Shown in pieces: positions 15,686-24,600 of a stretch of 42,630 bases of DNA. The stretch comes from SXIZ01 sp040079795. GTDB lineage: Bacteria; Pseudomonadota; Gammaproteobacteria; Methylococcales; Methylomonadaceae. Each line of letters starts with the position of its first letter. Position 1 is the first letter of the stretch. Made by a program: the position numbers and the translations under genes. The notes beneath the pieces were generated by a model. The model did not search any database. It saw only the letters and a program-made list of their open reading frames with translations, and had not been told where the DNA came from. The stretch covers positions 1 through 42,630 of the forward strand of contig JBEBJQ010000028.1 in NCBI GenBank assembly GCA_040079795.1, in the 5' to 3' direction.

Positions 15686-17902
15686 TTAATTATCCGAATC
15701 AGGCAAAATTCCCCGCTCATTCTGTCTAGGCGAGTCATAATAAATCCCGGTCAATTTTTGTTTAAATTCTTGCGCTACTTTGCGGGCATCGTATTTATTT
15801 TCGACTACGCGTGGGGTAATAAGGATAACCAGCTCACTTTTATCTTTTTTCTTACCTGTAGTGTTAAATAAACTCCCGAGTAAGGGCAAATCTTTCAACC
15901 AGGGAATGCCGTCATTATTCAGGGTATTGGTTTCAGAAATAAGTCCACCTAATACCACGGTTTCACCGCTAACTACCGCTACTGAACTTTTTACTTCACG
16001 TTCTAAAATAGTAGGGGTTAAAGCATTTCCAGATGTATTATTTGGTGAGGCGTTATTGACTTTTTGCTCGATTTCCATAATCACGATGCCGTTTGCATTG
16101 ACGCGGGGCTTCACTTTTAAATCAACCCCAGTTTTGATCTGGGTATTCTGACTTAACAGCCCGGTGTTGCCGCCAATTGAAGTTCCAGCGGAGGTGCCAC
16201 CCAGCGACGAGGTTCCGGTTTGCAAAGATGTTCCGGATTGAAATGGGATGGTATCTCCTACGTGGATACTCGCTTCTTTATTATTGAGTACCATTAAAGA
16301 AGGCGAAGACAAAACATTGATATTACCGTTAGTTGCAAGTGCGTTTAAAATTACACTCGGCCCACCACCATTACTTAAAAATCCATAGGTGAAGCCACTG
16401 GTTAACGCAGTAGCCGCCGCGCCAATTAATTTGCTACCATCAAGGCCACCAATAGAAATATCTGAGCCTTCTTTTATGTCTTTGGTAAATAACCATTTAA
16501 CTCCGTACGATAATTCATCTTTCAAATTAACCGCAACAATAGTTGCATCAATCAGCACTTGTAGCGGCATAACATCCAGTTGTTGAATGATTTTTTTAAT
16601 CAACCGGTATTGTTGTGGTTTGGCAGTAATGACTAAAGCGTTATTGGCTTCATCGGCAATAACCTGCATTCCGGACAGTTCATTTTCTCCGCCACCTTGC
16701 GTACCGGTTGGAGCCGCTTTTTTAACGGTTTGGGTAGTGGATTTGTTGGTCATTGTCGTAGTTTGCTGACCAGGTGCGGTGGATGGTGCAGTCTGTTTGG
16801 GTGCGGCTACGCCACTGACGATCGAGCTTAAGGTTGCAGCTAATTCGACTGCATCGACATGTTGTACGCGATAGACAATAAAACCTCCGTCCGCCGAGCT
16901 GGAACCGGGTTTATCCAAACGTGCCACCCAACTTTTGGCTTCTTCCAGATATTGCGGTTGCTGCGTGACAATCAGAATAGCGTTAAGATGTTTAATCGGC
17001 ACGAAGCGAACCATTCCACTCAGCGGATTTTTTTCTTCTTTATTAAAAATTTGCTCAAGTTGAGTAATGGCATCAGTCATATCCACATTTTCGAGCGGAA
17101 ATAAACCAAAAGACATCCCAGCCATAAAGTTGACATCAAAGGTTTGCACGATGTCTAAAATTTTCTGGATTTCATAACTGGAGCCCGAAATCATCAAGAT
17201 ATTTCTAGTGGGATCGGTTCTGACCACAGATTTATCGGGTAATAATGGCGTTAAGATCTCCATCATGTCGGTTGCGCCGATATAGCGTAAGGGAATAATC
17301 TTGGTCTGGTAGCCGGGCATCAAGGCTTTGCCGGGCTTACCTAAAGTTGGTACGCCGCTGGCTTGCAGGGCTTTAGCATTGGGTTCAATACGATAAATGC
17401 CGTCAGTTTTGATTAGGGCGACATCGTTCATACGTAACAGCATTTCCAAGGTCGGTAATAATTCCGCTTTGGTTAAAGGCTGGGTGGTTTGCAGGGTTAC
17501 TTTGCCGGCAATTGCAGGGTTTAAAACATAGTTTTCACCCAGCATGTCGCTTAAAATGATTTTACTGACTTCCCCTAAATCGGCATCATCGAAATTTAAA
17601 GAATATTTGCCTTCGCCGGATTTTGTTTTAGCATCTGCTTCTTGGGCGGGCTGGATAAATCGCCCCGTGCCTTTAAATTCTTGAATTTTAGGTTTATTGG
17701 CTTGTTTGGCGTCGGCTTCGTCATTTTTTAATTGCGTAAATGCCACGTCACCCTCTTTGGAGCTTAAAGATTTCTCGGAAACCTCCGCCTTTAAAGGTAT
17801 TTTTACTGAAACGCTAGGGCCGAGATATTCGCAGCCGGTGGATAATAAGCTGACCGCTATGATAGCGCCCTGAAAACGTCGTTTTTTTAGATTCGTATAC
17901 AT
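15686..17902 (-). CDS. gspD: Type II secretion outer-membrane secretin GspD
   Basis: The 738-residue protein begins with a signal peptide and a possible lipobox ending at C24 (SLLSTGC). It then shows N0 (about 100-180, YSLNFDDADLGEVSKII), N1 (200-265), N2 (270-337) and N3 (345-460) domains. The secretin core includes VVLGGLISE and LPLLGSLF near the end. The N3 domain is interrupted by a Thr/Gln/Pro-rich insert (PKQTAPSTAPGQQTTT). GspD forms the outer-membrane pore for folded proteins. Lipidation would remove the need for a separate pilotin, but this is inference. It is the last gene of the operon, whereas gspD usually comes second in the canonical order. Confidence 0.95.
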   Translation of the reverse strand: MYTNLKKRRFQGAIIAVSLLSTGCEYLGPSVSVKIPLKAEVSEKSLSSKEGDVAFTQLKNDEADAKQANKPKIQEFKGTGRFIQPAQEADAKTKSGEGKYSLNFDDADLGEVSKIILSDMLGENYVLNPAIAGKVTLQTTQPLTKAELLPTLEMLLRMNDVALIKTDGIYRIEPNAKALQASGVPTLGKPGKALMPGYQTKIIPLRYIGATDMMEILTPLLPDKSVVRTDPTRNILMISGSSYEIQKILDIVQTFDVNFMAGMSFGLFPLENVDMTDAITQLEQIFNKEEKNPLSGMVRFVPIKHLNAILIVTQQPQYLEEAKSWVARLDKPGSSSADGGFIVYRVQHVDAVELAATLSSIVSGVAAPKQTAPSTAPGQQTTTMTNKSTTQTVKKAAPTGTQGGGENELSGMQVIADEANNALVITAKPQQYRLIKKIIQQLDVMPLQVLIDATIVAVNLKDELSYGVKWLFTKDIKEGSDISIGGLDGSKLIGAAATALTSGFTYGFLSNGGGPSVILNALATNGNINVLSSPSLMVLNNKEASIHVGDTIPFQSGTSLQTGTSSLGGTSAGTSIGGNTGLLSQNTQIKTGVDLKVKPRVNANGIVIMEIEQKVNNASPNNTSGNALTPTILEREVKSSVAVVSGETVVLGGLISETNTLNNDGIPWLKDLPLLGSLFNTTGKKKDKSELVILITPRVVENKYDARKVAQEFKQKLTGIYYDSPRQNERGILPDSDN

Positions 17903-17919
17903 GGATTAAGCCGATTGGG

Positions 17920-18561
17920 CTAGTGTTTTAAATTAAAAGGATTTACGTTAGGGGGGGGTGTTGTTGTATTCATGTTAGGCGGTGGCGCAAAGGGGTTAAT
18001 ACTCCCTGCGCCTTTTATAGCCGTTTTGGGTTTGGCTTTGAGTAACAGGATTTCCTTGGTTTCTGCTTCCGCTTTAATGCTGACTTTATCGGTTTGGATA
18101 TCGATTAGTTTCCAACCGTTAAATTCTTCACCTATCGCCAGACGTTTATTTTTTTCACCCGGGGTTTTGCCGGTAGGATTTTGAAATAAGGCTTTAATCC
18201 CGCTGTGTGGAGTTTTGATAATACCGGTTAGGATTAAGCCGAATTCACCAATTGGTGCTTTGGGCACTGGGGCAGCAGCAGCGACTGGCTCAACAATTTT
18301 AGCGATGGGTTTACGTCCTTCAAAGACCACTGGGCGTGCCACAAAATCTGCATACTGTTCAATGGGCACTTGTGAGAAAGGATAGGTTGGGACTGCCTGC
18401 ATTTCAAAACCGGCTTTCTTGACCGTAAAAATGTCTTCCATTAGCTGGTTACGATAATGCCGCCCGTACCACCCTTCAAGCCCTAAGATCAGGCACAGAA
18501 CTAGACTGCACAAACCGCAAAACAGTGCTATTTTATATTCCCAACTAAACTGTGACATCAT
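17920..18561 (-). CDS. gspC: GspC-like inner-membrane protein with HR domain, no PDZ
   Basis: The 213-residue protein has one N-terminal transmembrane helix (about residues 10-29) and a proline/alanine linker. Residues 100-178 form a homology-region-type domain (GEFGLILTGIIKTP...RLAIGEEFNGWKLIDIQTDKVSI) of the kind that contacts the N0 domain of GspD. It ends in an Asn/Pro-rich tail with no PDZ domain, so it is shorter than classical GspC (about 270-300). Its position directly before gspD supports a GspC role; PilP-like is the alternative. The ATG overlaps the gspM stop by 4 bases. Confidence 0.75.
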   Translation of the reverse strand: MMSQFSWEYKIALFCGLCSLVLCLILGLEGWYGRHYRNQLMEDIFTVKKAGFEMQAVPTYPFSQVPIEQYADFVARPVVFEGRKPIAKIVEPVAAAAPVPKAPIGEFGLILTGIIKTPHSGIKALFQNPTGKTPGEKNKRLAIGEEFNGWKLIDIQTDKVSIKAEAETKEILLLKAKPKTAIKGAGSINPFAPPPNMNTTTPPPNVNPFNLKH

Positions 18562-19142
18562 TGCGCTTTCCTCATATAGCTGGCAACCTGCAAATTAATG
18601 CTCACCGTGCCCATATCTTCAAGTTGCCCGGTCATACGATTGCGTACGCCCCGGATAGGCCTAATGTCCAGCTCTTCGATAATTTTGAGCGGCTTTGCGG
18701 TTTCGATTTGGTACAAAACCGTCCGCAGCATGGGTATTTCACCGGTCAATCTGACATTCACCGCAATATGTATTAAATCTTCCTCTTCTGTTTGCGGTAA
18801 AACTTGTGTACTCTCCAGTACCCCACCTGCCGAAACGATGGTGTTTTTAATAAACGCCTGCAATTCAGCAGACGCTAACGCTGGTGTAGGTTGATCATTA
18901 AAATAGCCTAAGGTATTGAGGCTTTGTTTGCTTTGCTCAACTTTCTCAAAGACTTCGTTACGGCCTTCAATGATCCGGGTATAGCGCTGAATACGAAACA
19001 CCAAGTCGTTAATTTCCTGCTTCGCGCTGCTAATTTGCGCGTACCAAGGCCAAATGACCAGCGTTAATATTAAAACGATAGCCCCGACTAATAAACCAAT
19101 CGCCAGGCTGCGTTGCTGTATTTTACTTAGTTTCTGGAGCAT
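18558..19142 (-). CDS. gspM: Type II secretion protein GspM (PilO-like)
   Basis: The 194-residue protein has a short cytoplasmic start, a transmembrane helix (residues 13-35, LAIGLLVGAIVLILTLVIW), a coiled-coil segment (SAKQEINDLVFRIQRYTRII) and a periplasmic ferredoxin-like domain. This is the GspM/PilO layout. It partners GspL in the inner-membrane platform. It overlaps gspL by 20 bases and gspC by 4. Confidence 0.8.
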   Translation of the reverse strand: MLQKLSKIQQRSLAIGLLVGAIVLILTLVIWPWYAQISSAKQEINDLVFRIQRYTRIIEGRNEVFEKVEQSKQSLNTLGYFNDQPTPALASAELQAFIKNTIVSAGGVLESTQVLPQTEEEDLIHIAVNVRLTGEIPMLRTVLYQIETAKPLKIIEELDIRPIRGVRNRMTGQLEDMGTVSINLQVASYMRKAQ

Positions 19143-20232
19143 TTTCCGCAGCCGGGGGAATAATTTCGGTGGATAATTGAAAACGCTCTTTGCCAGAACT
19201 CTGGTCTTGAGTTACCGGCGAAATAAAACGTGCATTTTTAAAATATTTGGTTTTTTCAAGGGTTGCCAATAAGTCCGAGGCGTTTGCCGATTCACCCAGT
19301 AATTCTAAATTGCCATTGCTGTATTTTATTTGGGAAACCCATGTGTCATCTTTCAGCAACTTGCTAATGGTATTGATTATATCAATGAGCATAGGGGCAT
19401 GGCTTTTTTTGGTAATCAATTTATCTGTGGATTTATACAAATAATCAATGCCCCGTTTAGTTTCTTCAATTTGAAAGGCTTGCTTTTCAACAATCCGAAC
19501 GTGCGATTTTAACTTATCAATCCCTTGATAAGCCGCCCATAAGGGCATGCCCAACACCGTTAATAATAAGCTGGCAGCTAATGCCAAGCTAGCGAACATG
19601 ATAACACGGGGTTTTTTGCTGCGGACATGACGCAAACCTAAAGGTAGCAGATTATAGCGTTCTTTGCCTTGTAGGTGTGTTATTGGTTGTAAGGCATAGT
19701 CAGCATAGCCAGCTTGCAAACCTAAGTCTTCGACTTGATCGGTCAGGGTATCCAGCACGGATTTTTGAACCAGCACTAAAGCCAGCTTTACCTGGCCATT
19801 GAGCGGTTTGCCGAGGCGTAAAATATCATAGTAAACCTGATCAGCTTTAAAAGGTGTATAACGGTCAAGCTCATAGGTTAAAACTTGCTGGATGTTGGCA
19901 CTTGCTGCTTCCGGAAGGGTCAGTATTTTATTCATACCGAGTGCTTCGGGAATCCTAATGAGTACTTCGGCATTGGCCACCAAGGCTTGTTCTTCCAGCA
20001 GGGTTCTTAACCGCGCTTTGGCTTCCGGGCTAGTGTCAAATTCGCCTAATACGGTAGATTCTGAGCGGTTCTGAAAAATCAGCTTGAGTTGTTCGGCATC
20101 TGGCTCGACAATCAGCCAGCCTTTACTGTAATAAAGGCTGGTAGCGACGTTTGCCGGTAATGCCGCCAGCAATTCTTTGACCCACCATGACCAAAAGGCG
20201 CCCAAGTCGATATTTGTATCCAGTTTAAGCAT
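19123..20232 (-). CDS. gspL: Type II secretion protein GspL (PilM/PilN-like)
   Basis: The 369-residue bitopic protein has a cytoplasmic N-terminal domain (about 1-205; RIPEALGMNKILTLPEAASANIQQVLTYELDRYTPF is typical of the actin-like GspL/PilM fold). It has a transmembrane helix near residues 210-232 (VIMFASLALAASLLLTVL) and a periplasmic PilN-like domain. It would recruit GspE to the membrane. Its ATG overlaps the end of the 31-codon ORF by 8 bases and has no strong Shine-Dalgarno of its own, so it may depend on coupling. Confidence 0.85.
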   Translation of the reverse strand: MLKLDTNIDLGAFWSWWVKELLAALPANVATSLYYSKGWLIVEPDAEQLKLIFQNRSESTVLGEFDTSPEAKARLRTLLEEQALVANAEVLIRIPEALGMNKILTLPEAASANIQQVLTYELDRYTPFKADQVYYDILRLGKPLNGQVKLALVLVQKSVLDTLTDQVEDLGLQAGYADYALQPITHLQGKERYNLLPLGLRHVRSKKPRVIMFASLALAASLLLTVLGMPLWAAYQGIDKLKSHVRIVEKQAFQIEETKRGIDYLYKSTDKLITKKSHAPMLIDIINTISKLLKDDTWVSQIKYSNGNLELLGESANASDLLATLEKTKYFKNARFISPVTQDQSSGKERFQLSTEIIPPAAENAPETK

Positions 20233-20320
20233 GTTTATTATTGCCCGACCATTTTAATATGCTCAGAGAAGCAAGGGTTTCAAATAAGGGTGCCGAAATG
20301 CTAGCAATTACATCTTTCAT
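20225..20320 (-). CDS. Small 31-residue protein between gspK and gspL
   Basis: This 32-codon frame (with stop) fills the gap between gspK and gspL. The peptide starts MKDVIASIS, has a hydrophobic centre (APLFETLASLSILKW) and ends NNKHA. A Shine-Dalgarno GAGGAA stands five bases before its ATG and overlaps the gspK TGA (TGAGGAACTACTATG). Its stop lies 8 bases inside gspL. This tight coupling on both sides argues for a real translated gene or a coupling leader for gspL. The peptide may form one amphipathic or membrane helix. No homologue was recognised. Confidence 0.6.
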   Translation of the reverse strand: MKDVIASISAPLFETLASLSILKWSGNNKHA

Positions 20321-20329
20321 AGTAGTTCC

Positions 20330-21274
20330 TCATTGTACTATTACCTTATCGTTTTCAGCATCCGCAAATAAGGAATGTTCTACACCGCTTTTTTGCCATT
20401 TTAAAATAGCAAACGGCAGTCCTTGTCGCGATTGCCCACGTCTTATCACCGCGCTAACCGCGCCAGTGATGCCTTCGGTTGGCATTGCTTCAGCCAAAAC
20501 TTCGTACACTTGTGAAACATTCTGGCTTGCCATTGCCCAGGGAGGCGCAATAATGGGCAATCCTGCCCGGGCATTTTCCGTACGTTGAAGTATATACGCA
20601 TCTACCATTTCTGGGGTAACGTTAGGAAAAGTCAATAAAACTTCACGAGCTGCTTTCGCAGGATTAACGTCCTTGCTATTGGAAAATACCGTTAATAGGG
20701 GTTCTACCTGTTTATAGAACTCGGGCTTCATTCCCATTACCATCTGTAATTCTTCGACGCTATCAAAGGGTTTATTAGGTGGACTAAATTTCAGCCCTGC
20801 CTTTTGATATTGTTCTTTTTCCGCGCCATTTGGACCTTGAATATCATCAGGATCACGCCAGTCAATGATCGCCGCTATGAGCGCATTCAGTGGCTCTTCT
20901 TCTAAACCTAAGGTGCCAAATGCCCCCCGCAATGTCTGTGGTTCTGCATAATTGATGTCGATTTTACCTGATTCATCCGTGATGCGAATACGGATACGCG
21001 CATCTGCATAGCTAACTTCGTATAGGCTGCTGTCGCTGCGCCAACGGAGTTTTTCGTCAAGTGGTAGTAAATTTAACATCGCAATATTAATGCCCCCTTC
21101 AGCTAAAGCCCGTGCCTGGGCTAAGGTTTTTACATCGGTTAGCACTGCTGTTTCACGTCGAATGGTTAAGGCAAAACTGCTCGCCATAATCATCAGTAAC
21201 GTCAGCATCCATAGCACGACAATCAGTGCCAGCCCCCGTTGCCGGATAGGCGGATCAGTTACTAAAACGGCCAT
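20330..21274 (-). CDS. gspK: Minor pseudopilin GspK
   Basis: The 314-residue protein starts with a prepilin-like segment RQRGLALIVVLWMLTLLMIMASS, where cleavage would follow G14. As usual for GspK, there is no glutamate at position +5. The long globular part includes SGKIDINYAEPQTLRGAF and IIDWRDPDD, which carries the calcium-site aspartates of GspK. It caps the pseudopilus tip with GspI and GspJ. It overlaps gspJ by 20 bases. Confidence 0.93.
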   Translation of the reverse strand: MAVLVTDPPIRQRGLALIVVLWMLTLLMIMASSFALTIRRETAVLTDVKTLAQARALAEGGINIAMLNLLPLDEKLRWRSDSSLYEVSYADARIRIRITDESGKIDINYAEPQTLRGAFGTLGLEEEPLNALIAAIIDWRDPDDIQGPNGAEKEQYQKAGLKFSPPNKPFDSVEELQMVMGMKPEFYKQVEPLLTVFSNSKDVNPAKAAREVLLTFPNVTPEMVDAYILQRTENARAGLPIIAPPWAMASQNVSQVYEVLAEAMPTEGITGAVSAVIRRGQSRQGLPFAILKWQKSGVEHSLFADAENDKVIVQ

Positions 21275-21974
21275 TTACAATCCCGAAGGGATTAATCATC
21301 ACTGAACTATTGTCTACTTTTAAAGCGACGATCAGTTCTGGCCAATGGGTGCCGTTGATAAATTCAATCATAACCTTTACTAACAAAGGGGTTTTATTTT
21401 TTTCCAGCCAGGTTTTTTGCCATTTCGGCGGTGCATTTAATTGGGCTTCATTGGTTTCGTCGGTACCAAAATATTCAAATGTTAAGTTTTTAACCGCTTT
21501 TAAAATAATGACATCTTCTGTTTTCCAGTCATTGCCATCAGTTACCGGAAAAAAGGGTCGCATGCTCACTGTAATGTTGCCAGTTTTGGTCTTGGTGTTA
21601 TTTAAGGCGATGGTAAACAATTGTAGGCCTAATCTGCCAGCACTGGCAGGCATGCTGGAAACGAATTGCAAATTACTGGTATCTCCTTGGAAAGAAAAAA
21701 GTTTTTTTTCTGAAAAATTATCCTGTAAGGGCAGTAAATTCTGTAGGTGATTGATAAAAAAACTCTGAATAATCGCTGTTTGGCTCACTTCTGCCAGTTT
21801 GTCCTCGCCGGCATCCCAATTTTGTACACAAACGCGCAGACTGCCAAACAACAATACCATCATCACGCCTAACAGGCTCATGCCGATTAGGACTTCAAGC
21901 AAGGTAAAACCGACTTGTCCAAGCATCGGCCTGTTCGCCATAACCAAGCTATGCGGTTTTTGAGTTGGCTTCAT
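21255..21974 (-). CDS. gspJ: Minor pseudopilin GspJ
   Basis: The 239-residue protein has a class III prepilin signal: GQVGFTLLEVLIGMSLLG, cleaved after the glycine, with E at +5. A positively charged leader of about 24 residues precedes it, and a beta-rich domain of GspJ size follows. It overlaps gspI by 4 bases (ATGA) and gspK by 20, showing translational coupling. Confidence 0.9.
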   Translation of the reverse strand: MKPTQKPHSLVMANRPMLGQVGFTLLEVLIGMSLLGVMMVLLFGSLRVCVQNWDAGEDKLAEVSQTAIIQSFFINHLQNLLPLQDNFSEKKLFSFQGDTSNLQFVSSMPASAGRLGLQLFTIALNNTKTKTGNITVSMRPFFPVTDGNDWKTEDVIILKAVKNLTFEYFGTDETNEAQLNAPPKWQKTWLEKNKTPLLVKVMIEFINGTHWPELIVALKVDNSSVMINPFGIVNGRFSN

Positions 21975-22432
21975 AATTGTATTTTAGCCAAACGCACACT
22001 ATTCAAAACAAATTCTTTATTATCCTGGCCTTCTTGCCATTCAACCCGTACCTGTACGTTAAAGGCACTGACTTCGAGCGGTTGTGGCGCCACGATGTCC
22101 GACTTGGGAACAGGAATGATGTAGGGGGTGCCCTGTATGCTCCAAGTATATTTGCCATCCACTTGCCCACTGATTGAGCCCTCAGATAGCGCCACATCGA
22201 CACCCGCCCGGGCCATTTGTGATTCAGCAATAGCTAAGGCTTGTTGGGTTTCTTCAGAAACGATAGCGGTTCTTAAGCCTCTGGAAAAGATATTGAGCAG
22301 CACGCCTATTGATAACGCTAAAATTGCAAACGCCACCAATATTTCCAATAAGGAAAAGCCGTTTTCCTTATTGGGTAAGCGAAGGTTTTGCTTGGCTTGA
22401 GTGGTATTTGGTTTATGGCACATTGAATTCAA
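21971..22432 (-). CDS. gspI: Minor pseudopilin GspI
   Basis: The 153-residue protein has the prepilin motif KENGFSLLEILVAFAILAL and the IAESQMARAG segment typical of GspI after the first helix (QQALAIAESQMARAG). It forms the pseudopilus tip complex with GspJ and GspK. It overlaps gspH by 20 bases. Confidence 0.9.
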   Translation of the reverse strand: MNSMCHKPNTTQAKQNLRLPNKENGFSLLEILVAFAILALSIGVLLNIFSRGLRTAIVSEETQQALAIAESQMARAGVDVALSEGSISGQVDGKYTWSIQGTPYIIPVPKSDIVAPQPLEVSAFNVQVRVEWQEGQDNKEFVLNSVRLAKIQL

Positions 22433-22865
22433 TTTGTCCGGTTAGCCAATTAACATCCAGGGTTTGTTTAAGGTCGTTAAGCTCCAGAGTTATTCGACCG
22501 CCAGAGGAAGAGCCATCAGCAAAGTAACGGATATTGCCTGTACCATCACCTGACGCTTCATCTTGCGCAACAGCCAGGGTTATTTCAATGTCATTGGATA
22601 AATGATAGGTTTTATCCTGCCCACTAACGGTATAGGTATTTTTTTCCAGATCAATATTTAACTGCGTATCCTGTTGGGTTGTTAACGCTTGCCCACGCGC
22701 GAAACGCAGGCCTGAAGCGAGATCCCTTGCGGCGCCTTTAAGCACTGAAGATTGATTGCCGGAGGTTAAATTGGGCGCCACTACTGCCATTGCCGCGACA
22801 GTAATGGTGATTACCAATAACAGTTCAACCAGTGTAAAACCGCTGGCTGTCGTAAACTTGAACAA
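22413..22865 (-). CDS. gspH: Minor pseudopilin GspH
   Basis: The 150-residue protein has the motif ASGFTLVELLLVITITVAAMAVVAPNL and the GspH/FimT-type segment LASGLRFARGQALTTQQD. GspH joins the tip to the GspG shaft. The gene starts 43 bases after gspG stops being read, with no other gene in the gap. Confidence 0.9.
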   Translation of the reverse strand: MFKFTTASGFTLVELLLVITITVAAMAVVAPNLTSGNQSSVLKGAARDLASGLRFARGQALTTQQDTQLNIDLEKNTYTVSGQDKTYHLSNDIEITLAVAQDEASGDGTGNIRYFADGSSSGGRITLELNDLKQTLDVNWLTGQIEFNVP

Positions 22866-22908
22866 AGACTGTATGAGTGGGAAACAATGAGGATTGGTAA
22901 GGTGAGGG

Positions 22909-23346
22909 TTATTCCCAGCTTACTAAATCCTGATCTTCACCTTCGCCGCCTTCACGGCCATCGGCACCTAGGGAGGATAAATCAAATTTACCGTGTTGAC
23001 CGGGGGATACGTAGACATAATCTTTCATCCAGGGGTCTTGAGGCACTTTATTTTTGGCTAGGTAAGGTCCATTCCAAATGCCAACATTGGCGGGTTTTTC
23101 AACTAACGCTTTTAAGCCTTGCTCAGTCGTAGGATAACCACCAACGTCCAAACGGTACATATCTAAAGATCCAGCTAAATCTTCAATTTGGGTTTTTGCG
23201 GTTTTAGTTTTAGCGCCGCCTAAATGTTTCATCACTTGCGGGCCGACTAAACCGGCTAATAAGCCAATGATAGCCAATACCACTAAAAGTTCGATTAAGG
23301 TAAAACCTTTTGATGTATTTTTACGGTTAAAACGATTATTTTTCAC
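22909..23346 (-). CDS. gspG: Major pseudopilin GspG
   Basis: The 145-residue protein has the prepilin cleavage site SKG|FTLIELLVVLAIIGLLAGLVGP with E at +5. The conserved body includes DMYRLDVGGYPTTEQGLKALVEKP, and the C-terminus (GQHGKFDLSSLGADGREGGEG) carries the calcium-binding aspartates. It is the shaft subunit of the pseudopilus and probably the most abundant product of the operon. Confidence 0.96.
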   Translation of the reverse strand: MKNNRFNRKNTSKGFTLIELLVVLAIIGLLAGLVGPQVMKHLGGAKTKTAKTQIEDLAGSLDMYRLDVGGYPTTEQGLKALVEKPANVGIWNGPYLAKNKVPQDPWMKDYVYVSPGQHGKFDLSSLGADGREGGEGEDQDLVSWE

Positions 23347-23381
23347 ATGAACCTCATTGTATAAGTTTAAAGAGTAGGCTG

Positions 23382-24599
23382 TTAACCCACCAAATCATTG
23401 ACACTAAGGATAGCGGATAAAATCGATATGATAATACCGCCGATCATAACGCCCATAAATAAAATTACCATAGGCTCCATTAAGGCCAACATTTTTTTGA
23501 TGGTATTTTCAAGTTGCTTATCGTAAGCAATGGCAATTCGTTCCAGCATTTCTTCCATCCGACCGGTTTCTTCACCCATTTTAATCATCTGGGTGGCCAT
23601 TTTAGGAAATTGACCTGTAGCAATCAAGGCACCGGACATATCCTTACCTTGGCGCAAGTTATCTTCTGCGGAAGTAACCGCTTGCACCAGGACTAAATTA
23701 CTGAGGGTACCTTTTACAATCCCGAGTGCCGTCAGGATAGGAACGCCATTTTCCAATAAAGTTCCTAAAGTACGGCTAAAGTTTGCTGTGGCGATATTCC
23801 GCAGTAAATCCCCAACAATAGGGATGCTTAAAAACAAACGGTCCCATTTTACTTTACGCGGGCTTTCGGTAAGCTCGTAGCGCATAACACCAAATCCCAA
23901 GACACCAGCAATCAAGAGCGCCCACCAATATTGCTGCAACCAGTTCGCAGCACCGACCACAATTTGCGTAGACACAGGCAAGTCTTTTCCGGCGCTTTCA
24001 AACATTTCGGTAAATTGCGGCACCACAAAGGTTAACAGTAAAAAAACTGAACCCAATGCCATTACCACCAGAATAGTCGGATAAATCATAGCGGTACTGA
24101 CGGTGTCTTTAAGTTCTTTAGATTTATCCAAATAATCTGCCAAACGGCGCAGTACTACCTCTACGCTGCCCCCGGCTTCACCGGCACGCAGCATGTTTAG
24201 ATAAAATTTGGAAAAAGCATTCGATTCCGCTTCCAATGAATCTGCTAACGTTCCGCCGCCTTTTACACGCTCTAATACCTGATGGATTAACTGGAAAATC
24301 TTAGAATCTTCCGGGATTAAATCCATCAGCACCACCAATGAACGGTCCAGCGGCAAGCCCGCATCCAGCAGGGTTGCAAGCTCTTTGGTAAAGAGCATAA
24401 TATCTTTCTGGGATAGGCCGGAACTTTTTTTACCCAGAGAAAATTTATAAAATGAGGTTAAACCAGCAGGCGATACAGTAATGGGGATGCAGCCTTCCTT
24501 TTGCAACTGCTTAACCACTTGGCCTTCATCGTCTGCTTCCTTGACGCCTTCAATGACTTCGCCTTCGCGATTCAGTGCTTTAAATACAAATGAGGGCAT
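23382..24599 (-). CDS. gspF: Type II secretion inner-membrane platform protein GspF
   Basis: The 405-residue protein has two GspF repeats, FTKELATLLDAGLPLDRSL and FSRTLGTLLENGVPILTALGIV, each followed by transmembrane helices, and ends VILFMGVMIGGIIISILSAIL. It is the polytopic core of the assembly platform. It starts one base after gspE ends and is a paralogue of pilC. Confidence 0.96.
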   Translation of the reverse strand: MPSFVFKALNREGEVIEGVKEADDEGQVVKQLQKEGCIPITVSPAGLTSFYKFSLGKKSSGLSQKDIMLFTKELATLLDAGLPLDRSLVVLMDLIPEDSKIFQLIHQVLERVKGGGTLADSLEAESNAFSKFYLNMLRAGEAGGSVEVVLRRLADYLDKSKELKDTVSTAMIYPTILVVMALGSVFLLLTFVVPQFTEMFESAGKDLPVSTQIVVGAANWLQQYWWALLIAGVLGFGVMRYELTESPRKVKWDRLFLSIPIVGDLLRNIATANFSRTLGTLLENGVPILTALGIVKGTLSNLVLVQAVTSAEDNLRQGKDMSGALIATGQFPKMATQMIKMGEETGRMEEMLERIAIAYDKQLENTIKKMLALMEPMVILFMGVMIGGIIISILSAILSVNDLVG

Positions 24600-24600
24600 C

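Noticed and set aside
21310..21750. Open frame of 146 residues on + inside gspJ
   Set aside because: Antisense shadow of a clear pseudopilin gene.
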